From: VRUE01 sp963707965
GTDB lineage: Bacteria; Actinomycetota; Thermoleophilia; Solirubrobacterales; 70-9
Direction of reading: 5' to 3'
NCBI GenBank assembly: GCA_963707965.1
Contig: CAVPRR010000007.1
Span: 372,001 to 436,000 of the forward strand
Length of the DNA stretch: 64,000 nt
The stretch's first letter is position 1, and each line of letters starts with the position of its first letter. Shown piece by piece: positions 15,048 through 23,907 of this stretch. The translations under genes and the position numbers were made by a program. Under the pieces are notes generated by a model. It searched no databases, was not told the origin of the DNA, and saw only the letters and a program-made list of their open reading frames with translations.

Positions 15048-16775
15048 TTGTCGGTGATGAAGGACTCGCTTGTGCGCTCGTCGCCGGCTCCAGGGGCGCA
15101 TGCGCTCCAGAACCTGAGCAATCTGACGGATGGCGCCCCACTGGTGCTGGGGTTGACCATCCTTGGCGGCATCCTGGGGATCGCGTGGGCGCTGTATCTG
15201 CGGCGGCGGGGCTGGGCTTGGACGGCCGGCCTGCTGGGACTGGTGCCGGTGACCGTCAGCGCCGCCGTGCTTGCGTTGGGCGTGATGCGGGTGCGCGAGG
15301 CCCTGGCGCTGCTGGGGTTCTCGGTCGGGCTTTCGGCCGGGGCGTTGGGATGGGGTGTCTACGTGCGGTTGGAGGACCGCCGCGCCGGCGGCGACCGGGA
15401 AATCATGGCGTCGGAGCGGCGCGGCCTGCTCGATGCGCTGCGGCGGCTGTGGGCGGAGCGCGTGGTGGGCAGCAGGCGGGTCCTGAGGGACGGCGTCCCG
15501 GTCGGGCGGACGAACCGCGGAGAGCTGGCGATGGTGGGACGCGGCAGCGACCAGTCTGGGTGCCACGTGCTGATCCCGGGCGCGACCGGGGCAGGCAAGA
15601 CGACCTCCCTGGCGGCGCTGCTTGTCGACTACGTGGCGAGATCTGGCTTTGGCGCGGTGGTGCTCGAGGCAAAGACGGATCGTGCGTTGCGCGAAGCGGC
15701 TGAGATGGCGGCTGTCCGGCGCGGGGTCCCCTTCTATCTGTTCTCGCCGACCGGTCCAAACGGCTACGACCCGCTGGCGCATGGCTCGGTCGACGAGCGC
15801 TCGGAGCGGCTGATCGCGGTCGAGAGCTGGGGATCGGGGGACGCGGACTTCTACCGCCAGGCGGCGTCTCCGTTCCTGCGCCTCGTGTTGCGCGTGCTGG
15901 ACTCGACCTCAGAGCCGGTGACCCTTGCGACCGTTGCCTCGCACTGCGATCCCGACGAACTGGAGAACCTGGCGCTCTCCAGCGAGAACTCGAAGGTGGT
16001 TGGCGAGATCGCGGCCGCGGCGGCGGCGGGGCTGCGTACCGATCAGCTGCGGGCGATCGCCGGCCTGCGGGCACGGCTGGAGAACCTGGCGTCGTCGGAC
16101 TTCGCGCAGTCCTGGCTCGACCCCACACGCGACGCCACGCCGATGTTCGACCTCCGCGATGTGATCAAGCAACGCGGTGTCGCCTACTTCCGTTTCGACA
16201 CGGACCGCACCGGCAACGTCGGGCGGGCAATCGCGCAGATGGTGCTCCTCGACCTGGGTGCGGCGGCGAGCGCCTGGATGGGAGAGGGTGCCGGGACCTT
16301 CGTGGCGATTGACGAGTTCGGCGCCCTGGAGGCACCGGCGCTCGACCGGTTGTTCGCACGTGGCAGGGCGGCCGGGTTCAGCGTCGCGGTCGGCACCCAG
16401 ACGCTCGCCGACCTGCGGGCTGCGGGCCCCGCGGTGCGCGAGCGGATCGGGGCAACGGTCTCGGGAATCGTCTGCCACCGGATCGGCGAGCAGGGAGATG
16501 CCGAGTGGGTGGCAGAGCTGATCGGGGCGGTTCCGACCTGGCAGAGCACGATCCGCACCGACTGGTTGGGCTGGCCCACGTCTCAGGGAACCCGCACACG
16601 CGGATACCGGTTTGAGGTCAACCCCTCCCAGCTGCAGCGGCTGGGAGCGGGCGAGGCATACGTGGCACAGCTGGATCGAAGCGCTTCTCGACGTGCGGCC
16701 CGGGTGCGAGTGGTTCCTGCATGGGAGCGATTGGCGACGTTGGGGCACACAGGTTGGGCGAGCAATGGGGCCTGA
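15048..16775 (+). CDS. Type IV secretion coupling ATPase (VirD4/TraD-like)
   Basis: A 575-residue membrane-anchored ATPase. Three hydrophobic segments lie between about residues 30 and 105. The motor domain has Walker A GATGAGKTT (about 178-186), a DP-type strand VVLEAKTDRAL, and Walker B FVAIDEFGALE (about 417-427), followed by VAVGTQTLADL, as in TraD/VirD4 coupling proteins that feed DNA or protein substrates to a type IV channel. The first genes downstream are ssb, a sigma factor and channel components, fitting a conjugation locus. The start is uncertain among TTG 15048, GTG 15054 and ATG 15057. A second, different coupling protein is encoded at 54139. Confidence 0.8.
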   Translation: MSVMKDSLVRSSPAPGAHALQNLSNLTDGAPLVLGLTILGGILGIAWALYLRRRGWAWTAGLLGLVPVTVSAAVLALGVMRVREALALLGFSVGLSAGALGWGVYVRLEDRRAGGDREIMASERRGLLDALRRLWAERVVGSRRVLRDGVPVGRTNRGELAMVGRGSDQSGCHVLIPGATGAGKTTSLAALLVDYVARSGFGAVVLEAKTDRALREAAEMAAVRRGVPFYLFSPTGPNGYDPLAHGSVDERSERLIAVESWGSGDADFYRQAASPFLRLVLRVLDSTSEPVTLATVASHCDPDELENLALSSENSKVVGEIAAAAAAGLRTDQLRAIAGLRARLENLASSDFAQSWLDPTRDATPMFDLRDVIKQRGVAYFRFDTDRTGNVGRAIAQMVLLDLGAAASAWMGEGAGTFVAIDEFGALEAPALDRLFARGRAAGFSVAVGTQTLADLRAAGPAVRERIGATVSGIVCHRIGEQGDAEWVAELIGAVPTWQSTIRTDWLGWPTSQGTRTRGYRFEVNPSQLQRLGAGEAYVAQLDRSASRRAARVRVVPAWERLATLGHTGWASNGA

Positions 16776-16800
16776 GGGGTCCCGGAAAGAGAGGTAGGAG

Positions 16801-17148
16801 ATGAATACGGTGACGCTGATCGGGGCACTGACGAGAGACCCCGAGCTGCGGAAACGCGGAGAGAGCAAGGTTTGCGATATCCGCGTGGCCGAGAGCAACG
16901 GTCGGAAAGATTCGCCGCTCTTCGTCAACGTTTCGGTGTTTGGGCGCCAGGCGGAGATCTGCAACGAGTATCTGTCCAAGGGACGCCAGGTGGCGATCAC
17001 GGGGCAGTTGCGCTTCCGCGAATGGAAAAACGACGAGGGCCAGAAACGATCCGAGCACACCATCGCGGCCGACCGGGTCGACTTCCTGACGAGCGGCGGC
17101 AAACGTCGCAACTCCGAGGGCGGGGGCGACAACCAGGAGGGGTCCTAG
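16801..17148 (+). CDS. ssb: Single-stranded DNA-binding protein
   Basis: This 115-residue protein is a single OB-fold of the bacterial SSB family: MNTVTLIGALTRDPELR, NVSVFGRQAEICNEYLSKGRQVAITGQL, then FREWKNDEGQKRSEHTIAADRVDFL. It coats single-stranded DNA, here plausibly the transferred strand. It is shorter than housekeeping SSBs and lacks the acidic DDIPF-type C-terminal tip that recruits replication partners, ending instead in a Gly/Asn/Glu tail. A GTAGGAG site directly precedes the ATG, and the gene begins 25 nt after the coupling-protein gene. Confidence 0.93.
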   Translation: MNTVTLIGALTRDPELRKRGESKVCDIRVAESNGRKDSPLFVNVSVFGRQAEICNEYLSKGRQVAITGQLRFREWKNDEGQKRSEHTIAADRVDFLTSGGKRRNSEGGGDNQEGS

Positions 17149-17289
17149 GGCTCGATGGTCCGTCCGTCCAGAGTGGCCCGGTATCCCTGGCGCCGGGTCA
17201 CCCTGGCGGCTACTCTGGGAGGAGGTTCCTCGGCTTGAGGATTGGCTTATGAGAGCGCGTGGTTTTGGAGTCGTGAAGGCGAGATCGTG

Positions 17290-18762
17290 ATGGAGGCGGC
17301 CTCCGCAATCCGCCTGCCGGTGCAGATGCGTCTGCGGCGGTTCGAGCGCGAGTGCGAGCGGCTGCGCCCGCTCGGGGAGGCCTATGTGATGCGGCGCTTC
17401 GGCGGGTCCCTGAGCCGCGCGGACGCCGAGGACGCCGTTTCGGAAGTGGTGATTCGGCTGCATCGCCGGATGATGGACGGCAGGGCCCCGCAGAATCTGC
17501 GGGCCGCGTTCTTCACCAGCGTCCGCAACGCGGCCATCGATCAGCTGCGCTCACGTTCCGCGCGACCGACGGTGGCATTGGAGGCGGCCGCAGACGCGCC
17601 AACGGATCGGGCGATTCCCGTCGACTCAGCCGAGGAGCGCGAGGACGGCGTCCGGCTGCAGGAGGCTCTGGCTCGGATGCGCGGCAACTATCGCGAGGCG
17701 ATAGTCCTGCGCTTCGGCCTGGGGTTGACCGTGCCGGAGATCTCGCGACACCTGGAGATCAGCCTGCCGGCGGCGAAGAAGCTCGTGCTGCGCGCGAGCC
17801 GCCAGGTTAGGAAGCGACTCGAATCGATCGAAGACGCGGAGTTCTGCCCGCAGATGCGGGAACTGGCGCAGCAGTCGCTCTTCGAGAAGCACGCGAGCGG
17901 ACTGGCGAGCGAGGCCGAGGCCAGCATCCTGCGGGCTCACTTCGCACACTGCGGCTCGTGCCGCTCGTTCCTGGCAAACCTCCACGACGGCCTGCACGAG
18001 CTTGGATCCGCCGCGCTTCTGGGACTCACGGCCGCCGACGGGGCCGGCAGGAGCGGGCTCGTCGAGCACCTGGGAACCTGGGTCGAAACTGCGGGGAATG
18101 CAGCAAACGCGGGTATCGAGAAGGTCCGGCACGCTGCGTTCAAGGCCAGCGGGGTCCTGCAGTCCGGCGACGGAGCGGCCGGCGGCGCTCTGATGGGAAC
18201 GGGGCAGAAGATCGTCGCCGTGTGCACCGCGGGGGCCGCCGCGACGGCAACATGCGTGGCGACGGGAATCGTCGGGCCGGGGGTCGCAACCCCGCTCACG
18301 CCGGGGCCGGGCCATCGTGACTCCCATCCGGTGGAGGCGAGGCAGGCCTCGGCACCCTCGACGGCGGCACCGGCGACGCAGCCCGAAGTCGCGGCGGCGC
18401 CTCACCAGCCGACCGGGCATTCTTCGCCAGCGGCATCGAACTCGGCGAGCGCTCAGCACGCCTCGAAGCCGACCTCCGCGCAGCGGAAGGCCAGCAGCAG
18501 CAGCAGCCAACGCCAGGCGCAACAGACGGAATTCACCATCGAGGGCTCCCCGGCGCCCGCCCCAAAGCCGAGTTCCACCGCCACGCCATCCGTATCGCTG
18601 AGCTCAGCGTCGGCGCGATCGCCCACCCCGCCCTCCACCCCAAGCACCGGGGGCGGTGGCTCGGCCGGTGGTGGTGGCTCCGGCGGCGGCTCCGGCGGTG
18701 GTGGGGGCTCGAGCGGCGGGGGCTCCAGTGGTGGTGGTGAGACCTTCGGTTTCGGCGGCTGA
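17290..18762 (+). CDS. ECF-type sigma factor fused to zinc-finger anti-sigma-like domain and membrane tail
   Basis: The 490-residue product starts with sigma-70 region 2 (about residues 20-85, with AVSEVVIRLHRRM and FFTSVRNAAIDQLRSR) and region 4 (about 120-180, with LPEIS-like helix VPEISRHLEISLPAAKKLVLRA). Next is a zf-HC2-like segment (about 195-240) with AHFAHCGSC, the H-x3-C-x2-C anti-sigma signature. A membrane segment follows near 300-325 and then a long Ser/Thr/Pro/Gly-rich tail ending GGGETFGFGG. Sigma factor and anti-sigma are therefore on one membrane-tethered chain. ATG 17290 was chosen as the start; an upstream in-frame start at 17242 is possible. It probably controls the adjacent transfer genes. 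Confidence 0.78.
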   Translation: MEAASAIRLPVQMRLRRFERECERLRPLGEAYVMRRFGGSLSRADAEDAVSEVVIRLHRRMMDGRAPQNLRAAFFTSVRNAAIDQLRSRSARPTVALEAAADAPTDRAIPVDSAEEREDGVRLQEALARMRGNYREAIVLRFGLGLTVPEISRHLEISLPAAKKLVLRASRQVRKRLESIEDAEFCPQMRELAQQSLFEKHASGLASEAEASILRAHFAHCGSCRSFLANLHDGLHELGSAALLGLTAADGAGRSGLVEHLGTWVETAGNAANAGIEKVRHAAFKASGVLQSGDGAAGGALMGTGQKIVAVCTAGAAATATCVATGIVGPGVATPLTPGPGHRDSHPVEARQASAPSTAAPATQPEVAAAPHQPTGHSSPAASNSASAQHASKPTSAQRKASSSSSQRQAQQTEFTIEGSPAPAPKPSSTATPSVSLSSASARSPTPPSTPSTGGGGSAGGGGSGGGSGGGGGSSGGGSSGGGETFGFGG

Positions 18763-18863
18763 TCCGAAGATCAGCGCACGCTCGCTGCGACCGCAGGTCT
18801 AGCTGGCGGGCCGGGGTATCGAACGATCGGTTTGTCCCGTCATTTTGACGAGGGAACGAACCG

Positions 18864-19478
18864 ATGGCACGCAAGGAACACGACGTGTTCGTCCTCGGCG
18901 ATGAGACACTGGTCGCCGAGCCGGATGGCACAGCGGACGTCAGTCTGGAGGGGGACGACGCCGCGCGGAACCTAGATGCGGAGTCCGTCGAGTCACAGCA
19001 GTATGTGACACCGACGACGATTCGCAACCGCGCGGCGCCAGTCCCACGGCGCCTCGCAGTGCTCGGTCTGAGTGTGGGTGCGACGACCGTGATCGGTGTG
19101 TCAGTGCTCAGCACGGGCGGTAATGGTGATTCACCACCTCGCCCGCAGCGATCGACGTCATTGGTGTCGTCACCGCCCCTGCCGGCGGCGACCCCGAGAG
19201 TGGCAGCGCCTTCCCCGCCGTCACTCCACCGTGCACACCATCGGAAGCGACGTGCTGGTCCATCGGAGCGCGAAGTACGGACTCGCCACAGTCACATGCC
19301 GGAGCGCGAAACCAGAATATCCAAGGCGCCCGTCGGCTCCACTGTGACGATTCCGGCTGCGGTCCCCCCGGCTCCGTCGCCGGCTCCCATGACGATCCCG
19401 GTCCCCCCGAGTCCGTCACCGTCTCCCCACGACGGTGGCGGTTCGGGGGGCGGGGAGGAGTTCGGTTTTGAGCGGTAA
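18864..19478 (+). CDS. Single-pass membrane protein with Pro/Ser-rich tail ending in EFGFER
   Basis: The 204-residue protein has an acidic cytoplasmic N-terminus, one membrane helix (about residues 60-82, LAVLGLSVGATTVIGV) and a Pro/Ser/Arg-rich exterior tail ending GGGEEFGFER. The same end motif closes the fused sigma factor just upstream (ETFGFGG) and the protein encoded at 42233 (PEFGIEP). The start ATG follows a GAGGGA site. No enzymatic motif. Its position between the sigma factor and TcpC-like gene suggests a regulatory or envelope-docking role in the transfer locus; this is inference. Confidence 0.65.
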   Translation: MARKEHDVFVLGDETLVAEPDGTADVSLEGDDAARNLDAESVESQQYVTPTTIRNRAAPVPRRLAVLGLSVGATTVIGVSVLSTGGNGDSPPRPQRSTSLVSSPPLPAATPRVAAPSPPSLHRAHHRKRRAGPSEREVRTRHSHMPERETRISKAPVGSTVTIPAAVPPAPSPAPMTIPVPPSPSPSPHDGGGSGGGEEFGFER

Positions 19479-19513
19479 CGCTGGAGGTCGACGCCGACGC
19501 GCAGCCGGGCGCC

Positions 19514-20356
19514 ATGTTTTCGACCCTTAGCGACGCCGGGGAAAGCGTGCGGCTCGCCCGCCTGCGAGCGGTGGCGCCTCGCTACGTGGCGATCGCGGTG
19601 TTGGCGATCCTGCTGCTTCTGGGCCTGCGCTCCCTGCTGTGGCCGCCGCAGCCGCAGAGCGCATCGCTCCCCACGACGGCCGACCTGCCCAGCAGGAGCT
19701 TCGCCCTGCAGTTCGCCCGTGCGTACCTCACGTACGACGCGAACCGGCCCGGCGCTCGCCTCCGCGATCTCGCCGCCTTCGTGCCGGCGGATCTCGATCG
19801 TGCCGCCGGGATGTTCCCCCAGTCCGGCAGCCAGAGGGTGCTCTGGGTGGAGATCTCCTCAGATCAACCTGCCCTCGCCGGCGGAAGGGTCCTCACGGTC
19901 GCCGCCGGCCTGTCGACCCAGCCGTTGCCCATATACCTCGCGATCCCGGTTCGCCATCCCCCGAACCGTCCGGTGTCGCTCACCGGTTATCCCGGCTTCG
20001 TCGGCGCGCCGCTGGTGGACACCGCGTCCAGCCCGCCGTCACACGAGGACGTGTCGAGCCCGGCCATCGCGGAAGTCGTGACTCGCGTACTGCGCAACTA
20101 CCTGGCCGCGTCAACCGTGAACCTCAAGGCGGATCTCACCGACGACGCGGTGGTGACCCTTCCAACCATCTCCCTGCGTCTCGAACGCCTCGACCAGCTG
20201 GTCTGGTTGGGCGGTGAAGGGTCAGGTGCGGTGCTGGCGACCGTGATGGCTCAGGACGCCAATGGCGTGAGTTACACACTCACATATGAAGTGGGGCTCG
20301 TCCATGGGGAACGGCCGTATGTGAGCTTCATAGAGGTGATTCCAACAGGGAGTTGA
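19514..20356 (+). CDS. TcpC-like (VirB8-fold) conjugation protein
   Basis: A 280-residue bitopic membrane protein with a short cytoplasmic N-terminus, one helix (about residues 24-44) and a large exterior region that can be divided into two NTF2/VirB8-like halves: SRSFALQFARAYLTYD and the later VTRVLRNYLAAS, each followed by beta-strands. This matches the TcpC class of Gram-positive conjugation proteins, which build the channel scaffold. It starts the channel gene set (pilin-like, TcpE-like, VirB4, VirB6-like) that follows without large gaps. The assignment rests on architecture, not on a signature residue. Confidence 0.6.
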   Translation: MFSTLSDAGESVRLARLRAVAPRYVAIAVLAILLLLGLRSLLWPPQPQSASLPTTADLPSRSFALQFARAYLTYDANRPGARLRDLAAFVPADLDRAAGMFPQSGSQRVLWVEISSDQPALAGGRVLTVAAGLSTQPLPIYLAIPVRHPPNRPVSLTGYPGFVGAPLVDTASSPPSHEDVSSPAIAEVVTRVLRNYLAASTVNLKADLTDDAVVTLPTISLRLERLDQLVWLGGEGSGAVLATVMAQDANGVSYTLTYEVGLVHGERPYVSFIEVIPTGS

Positions 20357-20386
20357 GCTTATGAACGAACCGAAAGGAGGTAGGAC

Positions 20387-20773
20387 ATGAGAGGCAGAAT
20401 AGTCACTGCAGCGGTGGTTGGCGCAATGACCCTGATGATGTTTGGTGCAGCCTCGGGTGCACCATCGAACTCCGTGACCCCGTCGTTTGGGACGGTGGCA
20501 ACGGCGGAGGCTGCGGTATCGAAGTCGGCGTCCGGAGGTTCGAGCGGTGGTGGCGCAAATGCCGCGGGCCAGCGATTTGGTACATGGTTGAGCGACAACG
20601 CCGTGCCGGTGCTGATCGCCTTCGCGGGTTGCGCATTGGTCAGCGTACTGTTCTCGCGCAACCTCGGTGCGGGCGTTGGCATCGTTCTGGTCACTCTGAT
20701 GAGTTTGATGTTCTTGCTGGCACCCGAGTCGATTGCGTCATTCGCCAAGGGTGTCGCAAACATCATCTTCTGA
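20387..20773 (+). CDS. Pilin-like (VirB2/TrbC-type) small membrane protein
   Basis: This 128-residue protein has a signal peptide (about residues 1-25), a Gly/Ser-rich spacer, and two closely spaced hydrophobic helices (about 70-88 and 92-112) with a short basic turn between them, the layout of VirB2/TrbC pilin subunits. A very strong AAAGGAGGT ribosome site precedes the ATG, consistent with a structural subunit needed in quantity. It sits between the TcpC-like gene and a TcpE-like gene. The equivalent gene in the second locus is at 44263. Confidence 0.6.
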   Translation: MRGRIVTAAVVGAMTLMMFGAASGAPSNSVTPSFGTVATAEAAVSKSASGGSSGGGANAAGQRFGTWLSDNAVPVLIAFAGCALVSVLFSRNLGAGVGIVLVTLMSLMFLLAPESIASFAKGVANIIF

Positions 20774-21436
20774 GTGACGGCAATGTCGTCGGAGGCTCCA
20801 CGCAAGGTGGTGCGGTCGTACCGGTCGGTGTTCCGCGGCCGCTGGCGGATCTACAGAATCCAGAACTGGCGGGTCCCGTTGCCCGGTGGCCTGGAGCTGC
20901 GCAGCATCGGCTACTGGGTCTGCTGCCTGGGAATCGTGGCCGTGCTGGGTCGCGTTCCGCTCCTCGCCGATGTGCTCGGCACGCTGCCACAGTCGTTTCG
21001 CCTGCTTGCACTGCCGCTGTTGGGCGCGTGGGTGCTGTCGCGCTGGGAGGTCGACGGTCGAGCTCCGCATCGTGCGCTGTTCGGGATTGTGGGCTGGTGG
21101 TTGCGGCCTCGAGCGATCGCCGGCCTGCGACGCTGCCCGCGGGTCGGCAGCGTGGTCGTGCCGGTGGGGCAGGTTGCGATGGCGCCCGACCTGTATGGGT
21201 CTCGCTATCCGCGGGGTCGTGTCGTGGGGCCGGTGAGAATGCTCCTCCGCTACCCGGTGCGTGTATCGCTTGAGGGCGTCCCACTGACCGCACGGCTGAG
21301 TCAGCGCCAGCGGGTGGCGGCCGCGAAGCGGTGGCGGCTGAGCCAGATCGGGGGCCCTGCGCTCCACCGTGGAAAGACGCTCACGGTGCCGCCCGGGCGG
21401 GTGGTGATATTCGAGGGCGGGGCGGAACGCCCGTGA
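20774..21436 (+). CDS. TcpE-like conjugation membrane protein
   Basis: A 220-residue protein with two adjacent hydrophobic helices (about residues 50-90) preceded by a basic segment RVYRIQNWRVPL-like and followed by a long basic cytoplasmic tail. This fits the small TcpE/PrgI group that sits beside VirB4 in Gram-positive conjugation operons. GTG 20774 follows the pilin-like stop directly; ATG 20783 is an alternative start. Its stop codon overlaps the GTG of the VirB4-like gene (GTGA), so translation is probably coupled. Family assignment is tentative. Confidence 0.5.
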   Translation: MTAMSSEAPRKVVRSYRSVFRGRWRIYRIQNWRVPLPGGLELRSIGYWVCCLGIVAVLGRVPLLADVLGTLPQSFRLLALPLLGAWVLSRWEVDGRAPHRALFGIVGWWLRPRAIAGLRRCPRVGSVVVPVGQVAMAPDLYGSRYPRGRVVGPVRMLLRYPVRVSLEGVPLTARLSQRQRVAAAKRWRLSQIGGPALHRGKTLTVPPGRVVIFEGGAERP

Positions 21437-23907
21437 GGCCGCCCCACTATTTCTTCTGGGGCAATCTGGTCCTGCGGACCCCGCGGGAGGCGTGGGCCGT
21501 CTACGAGCTCGAGGGCCAGAGCTATCCGGGGCTGTCCGACAGGCGAAAGATCGAGGTCGGCGAGCGCCTGGAGGCGCTCGCCTACGCGATCGGGTCGGAC
21601 TTCCAGATCCTGCGGGTGTCGCGCTCCTTCGATGCGGACGCCTACATGCAGCGTGCGCTTAACACGCTCGATGCCAGGCACGGCCAGCGTGAGCGGTTCG
21701 AGCAGCACCTGGCGGAACACCGGTCGGAGTTCGAGCGTCGCGAAGTGCTTCGGCCCGAGATCTACCTGGCTGTGCGGTTGGTCCCGGGAGCCGCAAGGCG
21801 AGCCTTCGGCGGACTGTTCGACGTCGGCGAGGCGCTCTGGGATGCGATATCGGAGCGGCTCGGCCTGGACGAACCGCGAGGCGTCGGCAGGCGGCAGGTC
21901 GCGGCGATGCGCCGCGAAGAGGAACAGGTCTTCGAGCGGGTGCTCGGCTACCTGGAATGCGCACGCGTGGGGGCTCAGCAGCTGGCTGGACTGATCCGCC
22001 GGGCATACACCCGGGGGCTGGGCGAGCCGGACGGGGAAGGGGGGTTCGCGCCGCAGGCGCTCAGCTTCCTGGACCCCGATGGCGAGGAGCGCTTCGAGCC
22101 ATACGGCTACGACGTGCTGCGCCTGCACGAGAGTCGCGTGACGGTCGACCGTCGCTCGCTCGTGGTGGACTCGGAGCGAGGCCGGGGCCACCAGGCGATG
22201 CTGGTCGTGGGCGCGATGCCCGACGAAGCGATCGTCCCCGGCCCCGCCGCCGAGCTGATGTTCGCGCCCCTGGAGGTGGGCTTTGGAGTCGACGTGACCC
22301 TCTCGGTCGAGGTGGTCGACAACCGCGATGCCCGCAAGGAGGTCGCCAAACGAAAGATCGACGCCGACCACATGGCGCGCGAAGAGTCGCAGGGAGAGCA
22401 TGGGCCGTCCGTGGAGTCCGCCGAGCGGCCGGTGGCGGCACGCGAACTGGAGGCCGTCCTGGGTGGCGGCGATCGCCCGCCGCTGCTTCGCACGGCGCTG
22501 ACCCTGGGGGTTGCGGGCCGCAGCGAGGAGGAGTTGGAGGATCGGGTCGAGCGGCTGCGCGAGAGCTATGGGCGCGTGCAGCTGCACCGGCCCGGCGGCG
22601 AGCAGCACCGCCTCTTCATCGCGTCGCTGCCGGCGACGACCTTTCCGCTGCCCGAGTACAAGGAGCACCTGCTGCCCGACCAACTCGGCGCGATGGTGCC
22701 GCACGCGATCTCACATGCCGGATCGCGGATCGGCCCCTATCTCGGCCACACGCTGACCGGCTCGCGGCAGCCGGTGCAGTTCGACGCCGCGGAGGCGTGC
22801 CAGCAGAACCGACCGCCAACCTGCCTGTTCACCGGCGCGCCGGGCTCCGGCAAGACGATCGCAGTGCAGCTGGTGGAGTGGCAGGCCTGCCTGCAGGGCT
22901 CGGGGATCGTCGACATCGACCCGAAGGGCGACCACCGGTTCGAGCGGCTGCCCGGCATCTCCGACCGGATCGAGACGGTGGAGCTCTCCGGTCACGAGCG
23001 CTACAGCGGCCGGCTCGATCCAATGCGGATCGGGACGGACGAGACGCGGGAGGACCTCACCTACAACTTCCTGGTTTCGATCCTCCCGACACCCGTGAAG
23101 CCGGGGTGGCAGACGCAGCTGCGGCTTGCCGTCTCCGAGGCGGCCGCCGCAGGTGCGCGCAGCTGCGGGGAGGTCCTGGAAAGGATGGCGGCCTCGGGGG
23201 AGGCGGAGGCGGTCGAGGCTGCGAGAGCGGTCGAGGTCCACTGCTCGAGCGGGCTGGCCAGGCTGGGGCTCGGCACGGCCAGGACCGAGCTGGCGGAGGT
23301 CGGCGACGCACAGGTGGTCTCGCTTCGGATCCGGAACCTGACCCTGCCGCTGATGGGCACGGCACGCTCGGAGTTGCTCGAGGAGGAGCGGACGAGCCTG
23401 GCGGTGCTGCGACTCCTTGCCGCGTACGCGCTGCGGCTGTGCGCGATGGACACGACGCGCCACTCCGTCCTGGCCATGGACGAGGCGTGGGCGCTCACCT
23501 CCGACACGCAGGGCCGAGCGCTGCTGGAGCGCATCAGCAGGCTCGGCCGCAGCCAGAACATCACCCCGATCCTGGCCACGCAGATGCTCGGCGACACGGC
23601 CGAGCTGGAGCCGCTGGTGGGAACGCTCTTCGCCTTCGGGGTGGAGACCGACGGCGAGGCCCGCAAGGCGCTCTCCCTGCTCCGGCTCGACGACGACGAC
23701 GAGATGGCGATCCAGCGCCTGCTCGGATATCGAGAGGGCCGCTGCTACCTGCGGGACTTCACCGGCCAGGTGGTTCCCATGCAGATCGACCCCCCACCGT
23801 GGCTGCTCAGAGAGCTCGACACCACGCCGCACTCGGGAAACGGCGACGGTCCTCGCGCCGGAGTGCCCGAGCCGGCCGAGGAGCATCCCGGTGCACCGGT
23901 GGGCTAA
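21433..23907 (+). CDS. VirB4-like conjugation ATPase (first locus)
   Basis: An 824-residue ATPase energising the secretion channel. The N-terminal 400 residues are a poorly conserved membrane-docking region; the C-terminal motor has Walker A TGAPGSGKT (about 467-475), the DIDPKGDHRF strand, and Walker B SVLAMDEAWAL (about 678-688), followed by GRSQNITPILATQ. These are typical of the VirB4/TraC/TcpF group. The GTG start at 21433 overlaps the previous stop by GTGA. The gene ends one base before the next start. A second VirB4 (47339) shares only the motor layout, which suggests two separate systems rather than a duplication. Confidence 0.82.
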   Translation: MRPPHYFFWGNLVLRTPREAWAVYELEGQSYPGLSDRRKIEVGERLEALAYAIGSDFQILRVSRSFDADAYMQRALNTLDARHGQRERFEQHLAEHRSEFERREVLRPEIYLAVRLVPGAARRAFGGLFDVGEALWDAISERLGLDEPRGVGRRQVAAMRREEEQVFERVLGYLECARVGAQQLAGLIRRAYTRGLGEPDGEGGFAPQALSFLDPDGEERFEPYGYDVLRLHESRVTVDRRSLVVDSERGRGHQAMLVVGAMPDEAIVPGPAAELMFAPLEVGFGVDVTLSVEVVDNRDARKEVAKRKIDADHMAREESQGEHGPSVESAERPVAARELEAVLGGGDRPPLLRTALTLGVAGRSEEELEDRVERLRESYGRVQLHRPGGEQHRLFIASLPATTFPLPEYKEHLLPDQLGAMVPHAISHAGSRIGPYLGHTLTGSRQPVQFDAAEACQQNRPPTCLFTGAPGSGKTIAVQLVEWQACLQGSGIVDIDPKGDHRFERLPGISDRIETVELSGHERYSGRLDPMRIGTDETREDLTYNFLVSILPTPVKPGWQTQLRLAVSEAAAAGARSCGEVLERMAASGEAEAVEAARAVEVHCSSGLARLGLGTARTELAEVGDAQVVSLRIRNLTLPLMGTARSELLEEERTSLAVLRLLAAYALRLCAMDTTRHSVLAMDEAWALTSDTQGRALLERISRLGRSQNITPILATQMLGDTAELEPLVGTLFAFGVETDGEARKALSLLRLDDDDEMAIQRLLGYREGRCYLRDFTGQVVPMQIDPPPWLLRELDTTPHSGNGDGPRAGVPEPAEEHPGAPVG

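Noticed and set aside
15048..16775. FtsK/TraB-type double-stranded DNA translocase (Streptomyces-style transfer)
   Set aside because: The sequence lacks the FtsK gamma domain and has VirD4/TraD-like FVAIDEFGALE, and the neighbouring VirB4, VirB6-like and VirB8-like genes indicate a type IV channel.
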